A stretch of DNA of 9,173 nt, taken from Selenomonas sp963544755 (lineage in GTDB: Bacteria > Bacillota > Negativicutes > Selenomonadales > Selenomonadaceae). The position numbers were made by a program, and so were the translations under genes. The stretch is taken from the NCBI GenBank assembly GCA_963544755.1, contig CAUUGH010000053.1, positions 1-9,173 of the forward strand, in the 5' to 3' direction. Positions 7,362 to 9,173 of the stretch are shown in pieces. Positions within the stretch are counted from its first letter, which is position 1, and every line of letters begins with the position of its first letter. Below the pieces are notes generated by a model. That model searched no databases, was not told where the DNA came from, and saw only the letters and a list, made by a program, of their open reading frames with translations.

Positions 7362-9173
7362 TTGAAAAAGACAACAGGTGAGATGATTTTTTCATTAGCG
7401 GCTGCCATCTTGTTAGCTGTCACTCCCTATAAGGCGGATATGGCGGCAAAAGAAAGCAGCAAGACGGTAGAAGATACTACAGCTAAGTCAAAGGATGCAA
7501 CGCAATTTACAAAGGAAAAGAACGAGGCTTTTTACAGCCTGCTGGATTTTGCTAACCAAGAAGAAGCAGAATTTGCCCGTAGAGGTTTGCTTGCCGCGCC
7601 TGAGCAACTAGAAATCAAAGATGCCGACGGCAATATCGTATGGAGCCAAAAAGCATATGACTTTTTAGAAGATATGCAGCGTTGTCCTGCCACTGTCAAT
7701 CCGAGCCTTTGGGAAAACTCCAAAAATAATCACATCTACGGGCTTTTTGAGGTGCAAAAGGGCATTTATCAGGTGCGCGGCTACGACATGGCAAATCTCA
7801 CGCTTGTAGAAGGCGATAGTGGTTGGATCGTATTAGATACGACCATGGGCGTTGAATGTGCAAATGCAGCATTGGCGCTTGTAAAAGAGCATTTAGGAGA
7901 AAGGCCAATCAAAGCGGTCATTATATCGCACCCGCACATTGACCACTTTGGCGGTGTGGGAGCTTTTGTGACAGATAAAACGGTAGCAGATGCCTCCTTA
8001 CCCATCGAAAAGCAGATTGCCAGCGCTAAGATCCCACTTATCGTGCCGGAGCATTTTACCTCCCACGCTGTAGAAGAAAATCTTTATGCAGGACACGCTA
8101 TGAAAAGGCGTGCAAATTACCAGTACGGCGCACTTTTAGATAAATCCCCGACAGGCGTATTGGCTATTGGCATTGGCATGGGGCAATCTAAGGGGACGGT
8201 ATCTTTTGTCGTGCCATCTTATGAAGTAAAGAAAACCGGCGAAAAGCTCACGATAGATGGCGTTGAGATGGAATTTCAACTAACGCCGGGAACGGAAGCG
8301 CCTGCCGAGATGAACATATACTTTCCGCGCTATAAGGCGCTTTGGGCTGCGGAAAATTGTACGGCGACGCTTCATAACCTCTATACGCTGCGCGGCGCAG
8401 AGGTGCGCGACGGCAACGCTTGGGCGAAATATATCATGGAAGCTATGTCTCTTTACGCTGATCAGACGGAGGTCATCTTTCAGTCGCATAATTGGCCGCA
8501 TTGGGGAAAAGAAGCCATCCGCTCATATATGCTCAATACCGCAGCAGTATATAAATACATCAACGATCAATCGCTGACGTACATCAATCAAGGCTATAAC
8601 GGCGTTGAGATCGCCAATATGATAAAGCTCCCAGAGCGTCTTTCTAAAAATTGGTATACAAGACCTTATTATGGAACGATTGCCCATAATGCCATGGCCG
8701 TTTACCAAAAATATATGGGATACTATGACGCAAACCCGGTGAATCTTTTCAAGCTGCCTAGAGAAGTTAGTGCTAAGAAGATGGCTCACTACTTGGAACT
8801 TGGCAGCATGGACGCCTGTTTGCAAGAGGCAAGAAAAGATTTTTCTCAAGGAGAATATCAGTGGGTCGCTGAATTTACCAATCAACTGGTATTTGCAGAT
8901 CCATCCAATCAAGAGGCAAGACTTTTGTGTGCAGATGCACTAGAACAGCTTGGCTATCAGGCAGAATCAGGTGCGTGGCGAAATTGCTATTTGACCGGCG
9001 CACTAGAGCTAAGAAAAGGAAATATGACAAAGCCATCTAAAAAAGGCAATAAATTTAGCCGCGCCCTCATGAGCCAGCTTACGCCGGAAATGGCATTTGA
9101 CTACATGGATATTCTGCTAGATAAAAAAGCGCTGGCAAATCAAGATGGCGAGATCCTTTTTTACATTGAAGAT
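7362..9173 (+). CDS. SdsA/YjcS-type alkyl sulfatase, probably exported (3' end cut by window)
   Basis: Members of this class (P. aeruginosa SdsA1, E. coli YjcS, yeast Bds1) are Zn-dependent MBL-fold enzymes that hydrolyse alkyl sulfate esters such as SDS to alcohol and sulfate. The 604 codons seen give an N-terminal Lys pair and hydrophobic stretch (8-22) typical of a Sec signal or anchor; the cleavage site is unclear and no lipobox is seen. The MBL domain (about 120-400) has SHPHIDHFGG (H190, H192, D194, H195), E312 in PGTEAP, E331 in WAAEN and H376 in SHNWPHWG; the 19 and 45 residue gaps after E312 and E331 fit SdsA1 as I recall it. The diagnostic GYNGVEIANMI to YYDANP block is at 411-459. 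A helical dimerisation domain follows (about 464-553), then an SCP2-like C-terminal domain begins near 573 and is cut off, perhaps 80-110 residues short. TTG start; own transcription unit after a strong terminator. Natural substrate unknown. Confidence 0.92.
   Translation, partial: MKKTTGEMIFSLAAAILLAVTPYKADMAAKESSKTVEDTTAKSKDATQFTKEKNEAFYSLLDFANQEEAEFARRGLLAAPEQLEIKDADGNIVWSQKAYDFLEDMQRCPATVNPSLWENSKNNHIYGLFEVQKGIYQVRGYDMANLTLVEGDSGWIVLDTTMGVECANAALALVKEHLGERPIKAVIISHPHIDHFGGVGAFVTDKTVADASLPIEKQIASAKIPLIVPEHFTSHAVEENLYAGHAMKRRANYQYGALLDKSPTGVLAIGIGMGQSKGTVSFVVPSYEVKKTGEKLTIDGVEMEFQLTPGTEAPAEMNIYFPRYKALWAAENCTATLHNLYTLRGAEVRDGNAWAKYIMEAMSLYADQTEVIFQSHNWPHWGKEAIRSYMLNTAAVYKYINDQSLTYINQGYNGVEIANMIKLPERLSKNWYTRPYYGTIAHNAMAVYQKYMGYYDANPVNLFKLPREVSAKKMAHYLELGSMDACLQEARKDFSQGEYQWVAEFTNQLVFADPSNQEARLLCADALEQLGYQAESGAWRNCYLTGALELRKGNMTKPSKKGNKFSRALMSQLTPEMAFDYMDILLDKKALANQDGEILFYIED

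Noticed and set aside
8523..8912. 129-residue minus-strand ORF inside the sulfatase
   Set aside because: It is a shadow of a clearly conserved plus-strand coding region; no domain or ribosome binding site supports it.

Overview
The window reads as a housekeeping segment of a Firmicutes-type chromosome. A diderm Negativicutes-like anaerobe is my best guess, but that is inference. The supporting signs are strong AGGAGG-type ribosome binding sites, tight or overlapping genes, GTG and TTG starts, a long bifunctional Rel protein and the order secD-secF-recJ-rel-MBL, which resembles the secDF-recJ-(apt)-rel-(dtd) neighbourhood of Firmicutes. All complete genes and the partial gene at each edge are on the plus strand.

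Layout: (1) 3-1962 holds the 3' part of secD (its N-terminus lies before the window) and complete secF, which overlaps it by 8 bp. A strong intrinsic terminator follows (1976-2021). (2) 2066-4036 is recJ, a single-strand DNA exonuclease. (3) 4037-4222 is a non-coding gap with a good TATAAT -10 element, probably the promoter of the next unit. (4) 4223-6445 is a complete bifunctional (p)ppGpp synthetase/hydrolase, translationally coupled by a 4-bp overlap to (5) 6442-7083, a small glyoxalase II-like metallo-beta-lactamase-fold hydrolase. A long hairpin terminator (7085-7127) closes this unit. (6) 7128-7361 is an AT-rich intergenic region with a possible promoter, a 28-bp-spaced direct repeat and a perfect 12-bp palindrome just before a strong ribosome binding site. 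(7) 7362-9173 is an SdsA/YjcS-type alkyl sulfatase with an N-terminal export signal, TTG start, cut off by the window end.

The first five genes are core functions: protein export, DNA repair, stringent response and a thioester- or glyoxalase-type hydrolase. The sulfatase is the accessory element. It is set apart by a terminator and its own regulatory region, and it is the part most worth following up. I found no mobile element, CRISPR array, tRNA or rRNA, and no clearly new multi-gene system.
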